This document shows positions 8,832 through 20,500 of a stretch of DNA of 64,000 nt, piece by piece. The stretch's first letter is position 1, and each line of letters begins with the position of its first letter. Under the pieces are notes generated by a model, which searched no databases, was not told the DNA's origin, and saw nothing but the letters and a program-made list of their open reading frames with translations. Source of the DNA: JACQFV01 sp964593585 (GTDB taxonomy: Bacteria > Zixibacteria > MSB-5A5 > WJJR01); contig CAZQIZ010000007.1 of assembly GCA_964593585.1 (NCBI GenBank), positions 1 to 64,000 on the forward strand, given 5' to 3'. The position numbers and the translations under genes were made by a program.

Positions 8832-9710
8832 ATGAAGAAAGCCGTGATTGCGCTCTGCGTCTTGCTTGCCGCCACCACGCTGGCTGTGCGCGCCGCCGTC
8901 ATCAAGGTCGGCGGCATCGAAGTCCCCAACCCCGCCTTCGTGCCCGATTCCGTGCAGATTTCCGCCGGCGACACCTTGCAGTGGTACCAGATCAACGGCG
9001 ACCACACTGCTACCTCCGGGACCGGTTCCGGCGATCCCAGCGCCGGCAACGACTACAACGGCATCTTCGGAAACGGCCAGCCCATCTTCGAGCACCAGTT
9101 CAACACCCCCGGCACCTACCAGAACTTCTGCATCCCCCATGAACTATTCGGCATGACCGGCAAGGTGGTGGTCACGCCCACCGTGGCCGCGCATGTCCGC
9201 ACCACCGATATCCTGACCTTCGATCCCGATTCCGTCCCGGTGATGACCGGGCAGACGGTCGAGTTCTACTGGAGCGGCAACGACGTCCACACCCTGACTT
9301 CAGGCACCGGTTCAGGCGATCCGAACGCAGGCAATCTGATCAACTCTCCGCTGGATGCCAGCGTCCCGGCCATACAACTGACGTTTAACACCCCCGGTGT
9401 CTACCCGTTCTTCTGTGTGCCACATGAATTCGCCGACATGCGCACCACCGTCTACGTCTCCGCTCCCTGCAATTGCCCCTGCAAGTTTGATCCGCAGTGC
9501 GACGGTGTCATTTCCAACGTGCAAGATGTCGTGATCACGGTCAACGTGGCCTTTCGCGGCGCGGCACCGACCGTGGACGCCGGCTGCCCCAACGAGCGCA
9601 CCGACGTCGACGCCAACGGCGTCACCAGTGTCACCGATGTGGTCAAGGTGGTCAATGTCGCCTTCCGCGGTCAGACCGCCGCGGCCAATTACGTCGACCC
9701 CTGCGCGTAA
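8832..9710 (+). CDS. secreted tandem plastocyanin-like (type 1 copper) protein with dockerin-like module
   Basis: 292 residues with GGAGAGAGG ahead of the ATG and a signal peptide (MKKAVIALCVLLAATTLAVRA). Two cupredoxin domains follow (about 23-117 and 118-208). Each has an upstream His (DHTATSG; DVHTLTSG) and the loop Cys-x2-His-x4-Met with exact plastocyanin spacing (FCIPHELFGM; FCVPHEFADM), so both type 1 copper sites look intact. Both share an SGTGSGDPxAGN insertion, which points to an internal duplication. The last 85 residues are the dockerin-like module (CNCPCKFDPQCDG; DVVITVNVAFRG; DVVKVVNVAFRG). Probable role: extracellular electron carrier or copper holder tethered to a surface assembly. 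The redox partner is unknown. Confidence 0.88.
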   Translation: MKKAVIALCVLLAATTLAVRAAVIKVGGIEVPNPAFVPDSVQISAGDTLQWYQINGDHTATSGTGSGDPSAGNDYNGIFGNGQPIFEHQFNTPGTYQNFCIPHELFGMTGKVVVTPTVAAHVRTTDILTFDPDSVPVMTGQTVEFYWSGNDVHTLTSGTGSGDPNAGNLINSPLDASVPAIQLTFNTPGVYPFFCVPHEFADMRTTVYVSAPCNCPCKFDPQCDGVISNVQDVVITVNVAFRGAAPTVDAGCPNERTDVDANGVTSVTDVVKVVNVAFRGQTAAANYVDPCA

Positions 9711-9733
9711 CCTATCTAGCATCCCGCTCTTAC

Positions 9734-9768
9734 GGGCCGCGGCCGATCCGGGCCGCGGCCCGCTTCGT
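9734..9768 (+). terminator. probable intrinsic terminator after cupredoxin gene
   Basis: Perfect 11-bp stem GGGCCGCGGCC/GGCCGCGGCCC with a 6-nt loop, followed by GCTTCGTTG, only moderately T-rich. Confidence 0.5.
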
Positions 9769-9927
9769 TGTAACAAAATCCGCCGTCCCGGCACTACGAT
9801 TATGAGGTATCTTAATCAAGTCGTCTGGCTTGCGCGCCTCAAACCGCCCTGATCCCGGTCCGGCTCTGCCGGTCCGGGCATCCCCGCTTGCGCGGTCAAT
9901 GTTGTGTCATCGTTTGGGAGGTGGGTC

Positions 9928-12900
9928 ATGCGTACCGCTCGCGGTTGGTTGTGGCTGTCGGTGGTTACCGTGGCGCTTTGTGTCGTCGGCGCCGCGCCGA
10001 TGGTTGCCGAGGAGTCTCCGGATGGCGTCAATGTGCAGTCGCGCGTCAATCTGACTCGTTACCTGCGCCCGGATGGGACGCTCGATTTTGCGGCCCTTTC
10101 CGCTTCCGGTGCAAGTGGAACGGTCGATCTGGCCGGACTGACCGCGGGGATCGATCCGGAAACCGGCAACCCGGTCTTCTCCCGCAGCGGCATCGCGGCC
10201 GACCCCGATGACATCTGGTGGTCCGCTCAGAATTTCTTCAGCGGCCTCAATGGTGAAGTCACAGCCATGGCTGTCTATGGCGGCGAACTGATCGCCACCG
10301 GCGAATTCACCACCGCCGACAGCGTCACCGTCAACCACATTGCCCGCTGGAACGGCGTCGTCTGGCGCGCGCTCGGCAGTGGGCTGGATGGCGCCGGTCG
10401 TTCTCTGACCGTCTACGGCGGCCAGTTGATCGTCGGCGGTCAGTTCAATCTGGCCGGCGGTACCGCCGCCAACAACGTCGCCGCTTGGAACGGCACCACC
10501 TGGTCCGCGCTCGGCACAGGCACCAACGCCGCCGTGCGCACACTCACCGTCTATGCCGGCAATCTCATCGCCGGCGGCTTCTTCGGCTTCGCCGGCGGCG
10601 CGCCGGTAGGGTTTATCGCCCAATGGAACGGCTCCGTGTGGAGCGGTCTCGGCTCCGGCGTCAATAATTCCGTCGAGTGCGTCACCACCTACGGCGCCGA
10701 TCTGGTCGCGGTGGGTTACTTCGATCAGGCAGGCGGATCGCCGGCCATGAAAGTGGCGCGCTGGGATGGCGCCGCCTGGCATGCGCTCGGATCGGGAGTC
10801 AACTCCGAAGCCTTCACCGCGCTCCAGTACGGCACCGACCTGATTGTCGGCGGCGGGTTCACCACCGCCGGCGGCGGTGGCGCCAACCGCATCGCTCGCT
10901 GGGATGGTTCCAGCTGGTCGGCTCTCGGCGATGGCCTCAACGGTATTGCCCGCGCTCTGACCATCTACAACGGCGACCTGATTGTCGGCGGCGCCTTCGC
11001 CACAGCCGGCAGTGTCCCGGCCTCGAACATTGCGGCCTGGGACGGCGCAACCTGGTCCGCACTCGGCGCCGGCACATCAAACCTAGTTGAAGCCCTTGCC
11101 GTCTATGGCACCGACCTCTGCGCCGGCGGCACATTCTTCACTGCCGGCGCCGCGATGGCCCAGTTTGCCGCCATGTGGGATGGCACGACTTGGTCACTCT
11201 TGGGCGCATCCGGCAGCGGCGCCAACAATCAGATCAACGCACTGGTTGTCTACGACTCCAAGTTGATCGCGACCGGCACCTTCACGCGCATCGGCACGAT
11301 CGCCGCATCACGCATCGCTGCCTGGGACGGCTCTGGATGGAGCGCCCTCGGCTCCGGGCTGAACAACAATGCTCTCAGTCTGGCCACCCACGACAACAAA
11401 CTCATCGTCGGCGGTGACTTCACCATCGCCGGCGGCATCGCCGCTTCGCGCGTGGCCGCCTGGGATGGCGCTTCGTGGTCGCCGCTCGGCGGCGGCGTCA
11501 ACGGTCCGGCCAACGCGCTGTGTTCCTTCGACGGCGACCTCTATGTCGGCGGCGCCTTCGCACAGGCAGGCGGCTCTCCGGCCAACAACGTTGCCCGCTG
11601 GGACGGGGCCGCGTGGTCTCCGCTCGCCGGCGGCCTCGCCAGCACGGTCAACGCGCTGGCGGCCTTCGATGGGCAACTCTACGCCGGCGGCATCTTCACC
11701 AATGCCGGTACCATGCTGGCCGATGCTGGCTCAGCCACTCTGAATCGCGTCGCCCGCTGGGACGGAACCTCGTGGAGTCCGCTCGGTGGCGGCGTCAACG
11801 GCCCCGTGTTCGCCCTGACGGAGTTTGACGACGAGCTGATCGTCGGCGGTAACATCAGCGCCGCCAATGGCACGATCCCCGTCGGACGTATCGCCGCCTG
11901 GACCGGCACGGCCTGGCACGCTCTCGGCACCGGCCTTGAAGCGCGGGTCCTTGCGGTTGGCGTCTATGGACTCAAACTGATTGCCACTGGGCAATTCACC
12001 TCCGCCGATGGTCTCCCGGCGTTCCGTATTGCGCAGTGGAACGGAGTCTCCTGGTCCCGTCTCGGCTCCGGGCTCGGCGCCGAAGGCCGCGCGCTGGCCC
12101 GCCATGGCAACAGTCTGTATGTCGGCGGACAATTCCTCGATGCCGGCGACAAGCCCGCGGTGCGTCTCGGTACGTGGACCCCCGACAGCGACGGCGACGG
12201 CCTCGCTGATCCCATCGACAACTGCCCCGACCACGCCAACATTGCCCAGACCGACTCCGACCTCGACGGGATGGGCGACCCCTGCGATCCCTGTCCGAAT
12301 GACCCGGGCAATGACGCCGACGGCGACGGCGTTTGCGACGACGTCGACAACTGTCTCGGTCTGGCCAATTCGTCGCAGGTCAATGCCGACGGCGATGCTT
12401 TAGGTGACGGTTGCGACAATTGTCCCAACGACGCCAACCCCGCGCAGGACGACGCCGACGCGGATGGCTCAGGCGACGAATGCGACAACTGTCCGCTACT
12501 GGCCAACGCCCTGCAGGAGGACGTCGACGTCGACGGCATCGGCGATCTCTGCGACAACTGCCCCAACGACGCCAACGCGTTGCAGACCGATGGCGACGCC
12601 GACGGCGTGGGCGACGTCTGCGACAATTGCCCCGCCGACTACAATCCCGATCAAGACGACTTTGATGGCGACGGGATCGGCGATCTCTGCGATGCGCCCT
12701 CGCAGAACGAAGTGGCGGTCGAGTCCAGGACCGTGCTGGTGGGACAGACCGGCGTCCACGTGGGTGTTTCGATCACCAACGACTTGTTTGTCAGCGCGAT
12801 GGTTCTGCCGTTTGAGGTGCGTTCGATTACACCCGGTGCCTACATCGCCGGCACGTTCACTTTTGGGATGACCGCCAACGGGCGGGTCATCGCCAGCGAT

Positions 12901-14322
12901 TTGGCCACCAACGTCGTGCGTCGTTACTTCCCGTCGTCCGCGGCCGCCAATTCCTGCAGCGGTCCCGCCTCGCACACTTGGCAGACCAGCGCCGCAGGTG
13001 TCGATTTTGTCTCACCCGATGCCGTGCTCTGGGCCGCCTATGGCCAGGACATCGAGAACCCCTGCCTCAGCGCCGGCACCGATGGCGTCCCGTCGCTCGG
13101 CGGCATCCCCTCCTTCGAGTTCGTCTTCAATGTCACATCCACGCCCGGCCAGTTTGAAATCGACACGTGCTGCGTCACGCCGGAAAACCACCTGTCCTTC
13201 GTCTATCCGCCCGGGGAATCGACCGGTTGCACCGGCGAAGGTGCGCTTTTGGCCGTGCCCGGCTTTGTCAAAGGAACAATCACCATCGGCATTCTCGATG
13301 TCGACGGCGACGGCGTCCACGACCCGATCGACAACTGCCCCTCAGTCGCCAACCCGTCGCAAGTCAACTCCGACGGCGATGCCCTCGGCGACGCCTGCGA
13401 CAACTGCCCGCTGGTTGCCAATCCGAACCAACTGGACACCGACGGCGACCTGCGCGGTGACCTCTGCGACAACTGCGTGAGTACGCCCAATCCCAATCAG
13501 TCCGACGGCGATGGTGATGGCATCGGCGACGCCTGCGACGATTGCCCCGCCGGCGGGACCGGCGATGCCGATGGCGATGGGAGCGTCGACGCCTGCGACA
13601 ACTGCCCGAACATCGCCAATCCTCAGCAGGAGGATCTCGACTCGGACGGCGTTGGCAATGCCTGCGACAACTGCCCCGATGTCGCCAACGGCAATCAGGC
13701 CGACGCCGACGGCGACGGCCGCGGCGATGTCTGTGACAATTGCCCGATCACCGCCAACGCGTCGCAATCCGACGTCGACAACGACGGCACCGGCGATCCC
13801 TGCGATGTCTGTCCCAACGATCCGCTGGACGACGAGGACGGCGACGGCGCCTGCGGCGATGTCGACAACTGCCCCGGGCTGGTCAATCCGAACCAGGCCG
13901 ATGCTGACAACGACGGCGCCGGCGATGATTGCGACAACTGTCCGATGGCGCCCAATGTCGGCCAGTCCGACATCGACGCCGACAATATCGGCGATCCCTG
14001 CGACAATTGCCCGTCGGACTTCAACCCGTTGCAGGAAGACGCCGACTCCGACGGCATCGGCGACCTGTGCGAGTGCGCCTGCGACTGCGCCCATGACCCG
14101 TCCTGCGACGGCGTCATCAGCAACGTGGTCGACATCGTGCTCTGCGTCAATGTGGCCTTCCGCGCCGGCGCCGAAATCGGCGATCCCAACCAGAATTGCC
14201 CGTGGTATCGCACCGACGTCAATTGCGACAGTGTGACCAGCGTGATCGATGTGGTCAAGATTGTCAATGTGGCCTTCCGCGCCGCCAACCCGGCGACCGA
14301 GTACTGCGTGCCCTGCCCGTGA
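9928..14322 (+). CDS. large secreted protein: WNG-repeat beta-propeller, TSP3 repeats, cohesin-like domain, dockerin-like module
   Basis: 1,464 residues. Start at 9928 has GGGAGGTGG upstream and opens a signal peptide (MRTARGWLWLSVVTVALCVV). Residues about 105-750 hold 13-14 repeats of about 45 residues (pattern LIVGGxFxxAGGxxANxVAxWdGxxWsxLGxGvN), which suggests beta-propellers. Residues about 753-928 are thrombospondin type 3 calcium repeats (DxDGxGDxCDNCP). Residues about 929-1125 form a beta-rich domain resembling cohesin (VAVESRTVLVGQTGV...EIDTCCVTPENHLSFV) with a clear homologue in the protein starting at 23924. A second TSP3 block follows (about 1126-1381), then the dockerin-like module (DCAHDPSCDG; DIVLCVNVAFRA; DVVKIVNVAFRA). 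An extended, calcium-stiffened structural protein is the best reading. The same chain carries a possible receptor (cohesin-like) and a ligand (dockerin-like) domain. Confidence 0.88.
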   Translation: MRTARGWLWLSVVTVALCVVGAAPMVAEESPDGVNVQSRVNLTRYLRPDGTLDFAALSASGASGTVDLAGLTAGIDPETGNPVFSRSGIAADPDDIWWSAQNFFSGLNGEVTAMAVYGGELIATGEFTTADSVTVNHIARWNGVVWRALGSGLDGAGRSLTVYGGQLIVGGQFNLAGGTAANNVAAWNGTTWSALGTGTNAAVRTLTVYAGNLIAGGFFGFAGGAPVGFIAQWNGSVWSGLGSGVNNSVECVTTYGADLVAVGYFDQAGGSPAMKVARWDGAAWHALGSGVNSEAFTALQYGTDLIVGGGFTTAGGGGANRIARWDGSSWSALGDGLNGIARALTIYNGDLIVGGAFATAGSVPASNIAAWDGATWSALGAGTSNLVEALAVYGTDLCAGGTFFTAGAAMAQFAAMWDGTTWSLLGASGSGANNQINALVVYDSKLIATGTFTRIGTIAASRIAAWDGSGWSALGSGLNNNALSLATHDNKLIVGGDFTIAGGIAASRVAAWDGASWSPLGGGVNGPANALCSFDGDLYVGGAFAQAGGSPANNVARWDGAAWSPLAGGLASTVNALAAFDGQLYAGGIFTNAGTMLADAGSATLNRVARWDGTSWSPLGGGVNGPVFALTEFDDELIVGGNISAANGTIPVGRIAAWTGTAWHALGTGLEARVLAVGVYGLKLIATGQFTSADGLPAFRIAQWNGVSWSRLGSGLGAEGRALARHGNSLYVGGQFLDAGDKPAVRLGTWTPDSDGDGLADPIDNCPDHANIAQTDSDLDGMGDPCDPCPNDPGNDADGDGVCDDVDNCLGLANSSQVNADGDALGDGCDNCPNDANPAQDDADADGSGDECDNCPLLANALQEDVDVDGIGDLCDNCPNDANALQTDGDADGVGDVCDNCPADYNPDQDDFDGDGIGDLCDAPSQNEVAVESRTVLVGQTGVHVGVSITNDLFVSAMVLPFEVRSITPGAYIAGTFTFGMTANGRVIASDLATNVVRRYFPSSAAANSCSGPASHTWQTSAAGVDFVSPDAVLWAAYGQDIENPCLSAGTDGVPSLGGIPSFEFVFNVTSTPGQFEIDTCCVTPENHLSFVYPPGESTGCTGEGALLAVPGFVKGTITIGILDVDGDGVHDPIDNCPSVANPSQVNSDGDALGDACDNCPLVANPNQLDTDGDLRGDLCDNCVSTPNPNQSDGDGDGIGDACDDCPAGGTGDADGDGSVDACDNCPNIANPQQEDLDSDGVGNACDNCPDVANGNQADADGDGRGDVCDNCPITANASQSDVDNDGTGDPCDVCPNDPLDDEDGDGACGDVDNCPGLVNPNQADADNDGAGDDCDNCPMAPNVGQSDIDADNIGDPCDNCPSDFNPLQEDADSDGIGDLCECACDCAHDPSCDGVISNVVDIVLCVNVAFRAGAEIGDPNQNCPWYRTDVNCDSVTSVIDVVKIVNVAFRAANPATEYCVPCP

Positions 14323-14398
14323 TGCGCGGCAGGGAAGAGGTGACGGGAGGCAGGACGCCTCCCGTCCACCCCCTCGAACCAACCATGCCCCAATCCCC

Positions 14399-14441
14399 GT
14401 CATTTCAAGCCGGCGCTCTTTGCCGGCTTGGAATCCTTGTC
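14399..14441 (+). repeat. hairpin repeat family A, copy 4 (short form)
   Basis: GTCATTTCAAGCCGGCGCTC, then TTTGCCGGCTTGGAATCCTTGT. Stem shorter than in the other copies. Lies 77 nt after the preceding stop codon. Confidence 0.7.
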
Positions 14442-14463
14442 ACAAAGCCCGACCCGCATCAAG

Positions 14464-14495
14464 AAAAACGGCCCCGGCGCATCGCGCCGGGGCCG
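14464..14495 (-). terminator. intrinsic terminator of the giant HYR-repeat gene
   Basis: Read on the minus strand, a 12-bp perfect stem (CGGCCCCGGCGC and its complement, three-base loop, 14469-14495) is followed by TTTTTC (14468-14463), 25 nt after the stop codon of the minus-strand gene. Confidence 0.85.
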
Positions 14496-14519
14496 TCGGA
14501 TGGACGTGTGACCGACCCG

Positions 14520-17500
14520 CTACTTCGTCGTGCAGGGCTGCGGGCCGCTGTTGAAGAGGTAGGCGGTCAGATCGGCGATGTCGCGGCGGTTGATCGCGCC
14601 GTCGCAGTTGACGTCGGCGTTGCTCGAGTACCCCGCCGAGGCGCTGCCCACGTTGAGGGCCGCGCCGGTCGCCTTGCCGCTGACTTGGCTCACGATGTGA
14701 GTTAGCAGCGCCAGGTCGGCGATGTCGATTTCGCCCGAGCCGTCCACATCCCCCGCCTGCGTCCCGGTCACCACCGGCTGGCCATCCGGACCCACACCCG
14801 CCTGGCCGCCGTCGCAATCCCGCGGATCAACTTCGAAGGTGTAGCTCCGGCTGATCCGGCAGGTGTCGCCGCACGCGTTGAAGCAGCGAATGACAACGTT
14901 GAACGTCGTTCTCTGCGTGATGTTCACGCACCAGTTGCCGCCGGAAATGTACCCAGGACCGTCCACAATCTGGCAGGTCACCCCGCGCTGCGGCGGCGGG
15001 TTGTTTCCGGCGATCGGGATGCACACCGGCGACTGGCAGAACAGATAGGTTCCCGAGGCCGGCAGGTTGCACGCCGGCGGATCGATCAGGATGAACGTGA
15101 CCGTAAACGTCCGCGTCGAGGTCTGGCCGCAGGCGTCGGTCACACGTACCGTCGCGCTGTACTCGCCATCCGCGGGCGGCGTGAAGCACCAGTACCATTG
15201 ATTGCCCTGCTGCTGCACGGTGCCGGAGCCGCTGGTCACCACCACCGATGTCACGTTGTTGTTCTGATCAAAGATGTTCAGGAGCCGGCAAAACGGCTGG
15301 CTCGGATCGCACATCGTGATCGTCGTGTCGTCACGCACCGTCAGGATCGGCGGATCGTTGAAGTCAATCTGCAGCGTCGTCTGACATGTATCGGCCGCGC
15401 CGCAGGCGTCGATCACGCGCCACCGGATCATCAACTCATCCTCGTTCGGCGGATAATACGTCCACACGTTCCCGCTGAAGGAGCCCGGCCCGCTGATCAG
15501 TTCATACTTCACGATGTTGTTGTCCGGATCTGTCGCCTGCATCGTCATGGTCGCCGGCTGATTCGGGCAGAGGAACCACATCGCCGTCGGCGGCGCGGAG
15601 CAGACTGGCGGTTGGTTGACATCCACCGTCACCTGGAAACTGCCCACGCAGGAGGCACTTGCCGAGCTCGTGCAGCGGATCACGATCTCGTAGGTGCCGT
15701 CCGCGGTCGGCGTCCACCGCCAGAACCCGCCCGACACCGTGCCCGGTCCCGCGATCACTGCGCAACTGAACGGCGGATTGGCGCCCACCGCCGACACCGG
15801 CAACGCGATCTCCGATGTACCGCAGGTCGAGATCGCCGTGTCCCCCGGCAGCACGCACACCGGTGGCTGGGGATCGCCGACCTGCACGTAGGCGGTGTCC
15901 AGATCGGATGCGCCGCATGGATCGTCGACGCGCACGATGAATTCAAACGTGCCGGTGGCGTTCGCTGACCAGCACACCTGATTGGTCGCCGTATTGATCG
16001 TTGTACCCGCCGGTCCGGAGACCAGCGATTCGATGAGGCCTCCTGGTCCGTCCGGGTCACCCACCGTGTAATTGAAGCACACCTGCGTCGGTGGGTTCGT
16101 CAGAAGCAGTGAAATGTCGTTGCCGAGATTGATGCTCGGCGGCGAATTGAGATCAAAGCTCACCGTGAAGCTGCCCGAGCATGTGGCGCCGCAACTGTCG
16201 GTGCACACGATCGGCACCGTCAATTGGCCGTCGCCGGTCACGTCGTAGCACCACTGGCCATTGGCCAGCGTTCCCGGTGCGCCCACTCCCAACGCGCACG
16301 ACATCAGGTTGCCGTTCGGGTCGAGGGCCGACACCGTCCGGCAAATCCGCTGCGGCGCGCAGAGGAAATACGACGTATCGGCCGGCAGGATACAGCTCGG
16401 CGGATCGTTCATCTCGATGGACACATTGAACGACGCCTGGCAGGAATCACAGAGCGACAGGCATCGGACGGTGACCGTGAAGTTGGCGTCCGTCGTCGCG
16501 TTGTAGCTCCACTGGCCGTTGACAATCTGGCCGGGCCCGGAGACCAACTGACAGGTCGCGCCCACCCCACCCGAGACCGGGAACGACAGCGTCGTCGGTC
16601 CGCACAGCAGAGTGTCGATATTGCCCGGCACCTGGCATTCGACCGGCACGCGCTGCGGATAGTTGCGCGTGAAATCGATCACGCACGAGTCGCCGCAGGT
16701 GTCGGCGCAGACGATCGTCACATGCGCCGATGTGCCCGGCGCCGGATTCGGATACTGCCAGCCGCCCGGCACCAACTGCCCCGGACCGATCAGATAGCAC
16801 TGCGTCTCGCCGTCCACATCAAACGATCCCAGCGGCACGAAGTCGGTGTCCGGCGTGCAGATCGGATCGACCAGCTCCACAAAGATCGAGCAGGTCGGGT
16901 TGACGTTCATGTCAAAGCTCACCGTGAACTCGTTCTGGCAGGTGTGGCCGCAGGTATCGGCGCACTGGATCAGGACCGTTACCGATGTGTCATAATCCGG
17001 CGGCGTCCAGCACCAGAAATCGCCCTCGAGCGTGCCCGGTCCGGACAGGATGTTGCAGCCGCCCAGCGCGCCCTTGTTCGACGATCCGGTGCTGCCCTGC
17101 GAACCCGGCAATTGCGGCGTCGGCTGCGTCACGCGACGCGCGCCGCCCTTGGTCGGGCGCACCACGTCCGATGACCGGCTCGACACGACCGGGTCCGGCC
17201 AGTCGACACGCACGCAGATCGGCTCCGGATTACACAGCGCCACCGTCGTATCCGGCGTCTGGTAGCACTGCGGCGGCTCGGTAATGTCGATCGTCACGCA
17301 GAACGTGTCGCGGCATACCGCGCCGCAGGAATCGACGCACACCGAATACACACACGCCGTGTAGTCCTTCTCGGTGTTGATGGTGATTCGGACGTAAGCC
17401 GTGTCCGACTCCTGATCGTAGCGTTTGTCGAAGCCCTCCGGCGACGAAATCGTCAGATCGCACGCTGCCAGGTTGCCGTCCGGATCCCAGATCCATCCTT

Positions 17501-20500
17501 CCAGAACGACCTCGGTCGGATCGCAGAGGTAAATCGTCGTGTCATTCGGCAGGTGACAGATCGGCGGCGAGTTCATCACAAACGTGATCGTGAATCCGCC
17601 TTCGCAGGCGTTGCCGCAATCATCGCTGCAACGGATGACCGTCGACACCGGACCGCCGGCCGTGGGCGTGTAGCACCACTGGCCGTTGACGATCTGGCCG
17701 GCGCCCTGCACCACTTCGCAGGTCACTGACTGGTCGCAGTTGTCCGTGGCTGACACTGGCAGACAGATGGTCGTGTCCGGTCCGCAGATGAAGATCGTGT
17801 CCGATTGCGGCAGCCGGCAGACCGGCGCGGTCGTGTCGGCGATCGTGATCGTCTGCACGCACCGGCCCTCGTTTTCGCAACGATCCTTGGCCGTAAACGC
17901 GCGCGAGATGATCATCTGGCAACCCTCGGCGGTCGTGTCCTGGCTCAGCAGGACAACCTCCACCGCGTCGTCGCAGTTGTCGGTCGCCGTCGGCCAGCCC
18001 CAGTCGCCCTGCTCGTCATCGCATTCAAAATAGAGGTCGTTCGGGCAGGTCACGACCGGCGCGGTCGTGTCGGCGATGTTCAGGATCCACGTGCATGTGT
18101 CGGACACGTTTCCGCAGCAGTCGACCGCCCAGATGAACGCCTTGATATACGCCGGGCACTTGTTCAGATGGTAGGTCAACCGGCAGAGCACCTCAACGCT
18201 GTCGCAACAGCCGTCGTAGACCGTGTCCACCATCCGGAACCCGCAGAGGAAATTGCTCTTGTCGAGCCGGAACGGATCGGTGCCTTTCAATTGGATGCAA
18301 TCGGCCTTGTCGCGCTCGCAGTAGATCGTCGTGTCGGGCGCGCAGACAAGCACCGGCGCCGTCTCATCGACAAACGTCACCCGCTGCGAGCAGGTGTCCA
18401 CGTTGCCGCAGGCGTCGATCGCCGCGAACTTCAGTTCAAAGACCAGATGGCACGAATTGGTGTCCAACAGGTCCACATCATACAGACAGATGGCATACTC
18501 CGAGCAATTGTCGGTCGCGCTCGGTCGGCCGTACCGATAGTCATAGCCGGTCAGGCAGGGATCCTCGCCCGCCAGCGACTTCGCCGGCAGGTTGGCCAGC
18601 GACGCCAGCGCCGATTTGCCCTCGCGCTGATCCAGTTCCTCGCAGGTGACCGTGGTGTCCGGCGGGCAGGTAATCACCGGCGCCGTCGAGTCGCCCACAA
18701 TGATTGTCTGCGTGCAGGTGCTGCGGTTGCCGCAGATGTCGACCGCCGCAAACGTCCGCGCGATCTCGATATAGCAGTTGCCCTGCTGGGCCACCGTGTC
18801 CACCGAAACCAGCGTCGCCGTCACCCGGCCGTCGCAATCATCGGTCGCCGTGGCCATCCCCAGATCGCCAGGGTCGGTGCCGCACTCAAGACGGATGTCC
18901 TTCGGGCAGGCAATGACCGGCGCCACCGTGTCCACAAACCACACGGTCCAGAAGCAGGTGTCGGAGATGTTGCCGCAATCGTCCACCGCCCAGAGTTTGG
19001 CGCGGACATATTGCGGGCACTTCTCAAAGTGCACCGAGAAATGCGCGTAGTAGTCGACCTCCGGATCGCACGCGTCGTACAGCGTGTCAATCAACCGGTA
19101 GTCGCAGATGTACTTTTCGCTCAGCTTCTGCGGACCCGACTTGCCGGCCCAGCAATCCAGGCCGCCGTCGCCGGCGCAGTAGACCGTCGTGTCCGGCGCG
19201 CACACCAGGACCGGCGCCGTCGTGTCGACGAAAATCACCCGCTGCGAGCAGGTGTCGGAATTGCCGCAGTCATCGATGGCGGCAAACCGCAGCTCGTAGA
19301 CCGCGCGGCAGGTGTCGGAGCTCAGAAGCTGGATGCCATAGAGGCAATAGAGCAACGTGTCGTCGCAGTTGTCCGTGGCGACCGGCTTGCCATATCGCCA
19401 GTCATAGTCGTAGCAGCCGTTGGCGTCCTTGCTGGCCGCGCCGGAGGCGATGCCGTCCAGCAGTGCCTTGCCGCTGCCCTGGCCCGCCAGTTCGGCGCAA
19501 TCGACCACCGTGTCGGGCGGGCAGGTGATCGCCGGCGCGGTCGTGTCCACAATCGTCAGCACCTGATAACAGGTGTCGGCGTTTTGGCACAGGTCGTAGC
19601 CGACGTAGGCCAGCTCAATCTGAAAGTGGCACCGATCCTCGTCGAGGATGCGGGCGAGGAACGGTCCGGCGATGATCACGGAGTCGGAGCAATTGTCCGT
19701 GCCGGTGGGAATCCCGAAGGGCCACGGCGCCGGGATGTTGATCGCCTGCCCCACCGCCGCTGACTTCAAGCTGCCGGGAATCTCGTCGCATTCCAGCGTC
19801 GTGTCGGGCGGGCAGGTCACCACCGGCGGCGTCGTGTCGCGCACGATCACCGTCTGTCGGCACGTGTCGGAGACATTGCCGCACGAATCGACCGAATAGT
19901 ACCCGACCAGCAGATAGAGATTGCACGGGAATGAGCCATCGACACTCAGGACCGTCCCGTAGATTTCCGGTGAATCGTCGCAGTTGTCCGTCGCGCCCGG
20001 TGTGCCGAACGGCCAGGGATATGGTTGATCGCCCTTAATGCCGGAGCCGGCCGGCCAGGTCGCGCCCTTGTCCGGCGGCAGTTCGTCGCACGACAGCGTC
20101 GTGTCCGGCGGGCAGGTCACCGCCGGCGGCGTTGTGTCGGTCACATAGACCGCCTGGATGCACGTGTCGGCGTTGCCGCAATCGTCGATCGCCTGCCAAT
20201 ACAGATTAAAGGTGTAGCGCTGCGGGCAGCCGCCGACCACCGTGTCGGCCTGGGCCACCAGCGTCACATCCACCGACGGATCGCAGACATCGGTCGCAAC
20301 CGGCGGCGGGAACACGCTGGGCACTTCGTCGCACTCGTAGCGCAGCGGCTCGCACTCCACAAAGGTGGGCTTGGCCGTGTCGCGGTAGCGGATGACCTGC
20401 TCACAGGTGTCCGCGAGGCCGCAGGCGTCCATCGCCTCCCAGGTCAGAACGATCCGGTAGGCGCCGTAGCAGGTGCTGTCCTCATGCCGCTCGCCGATCA

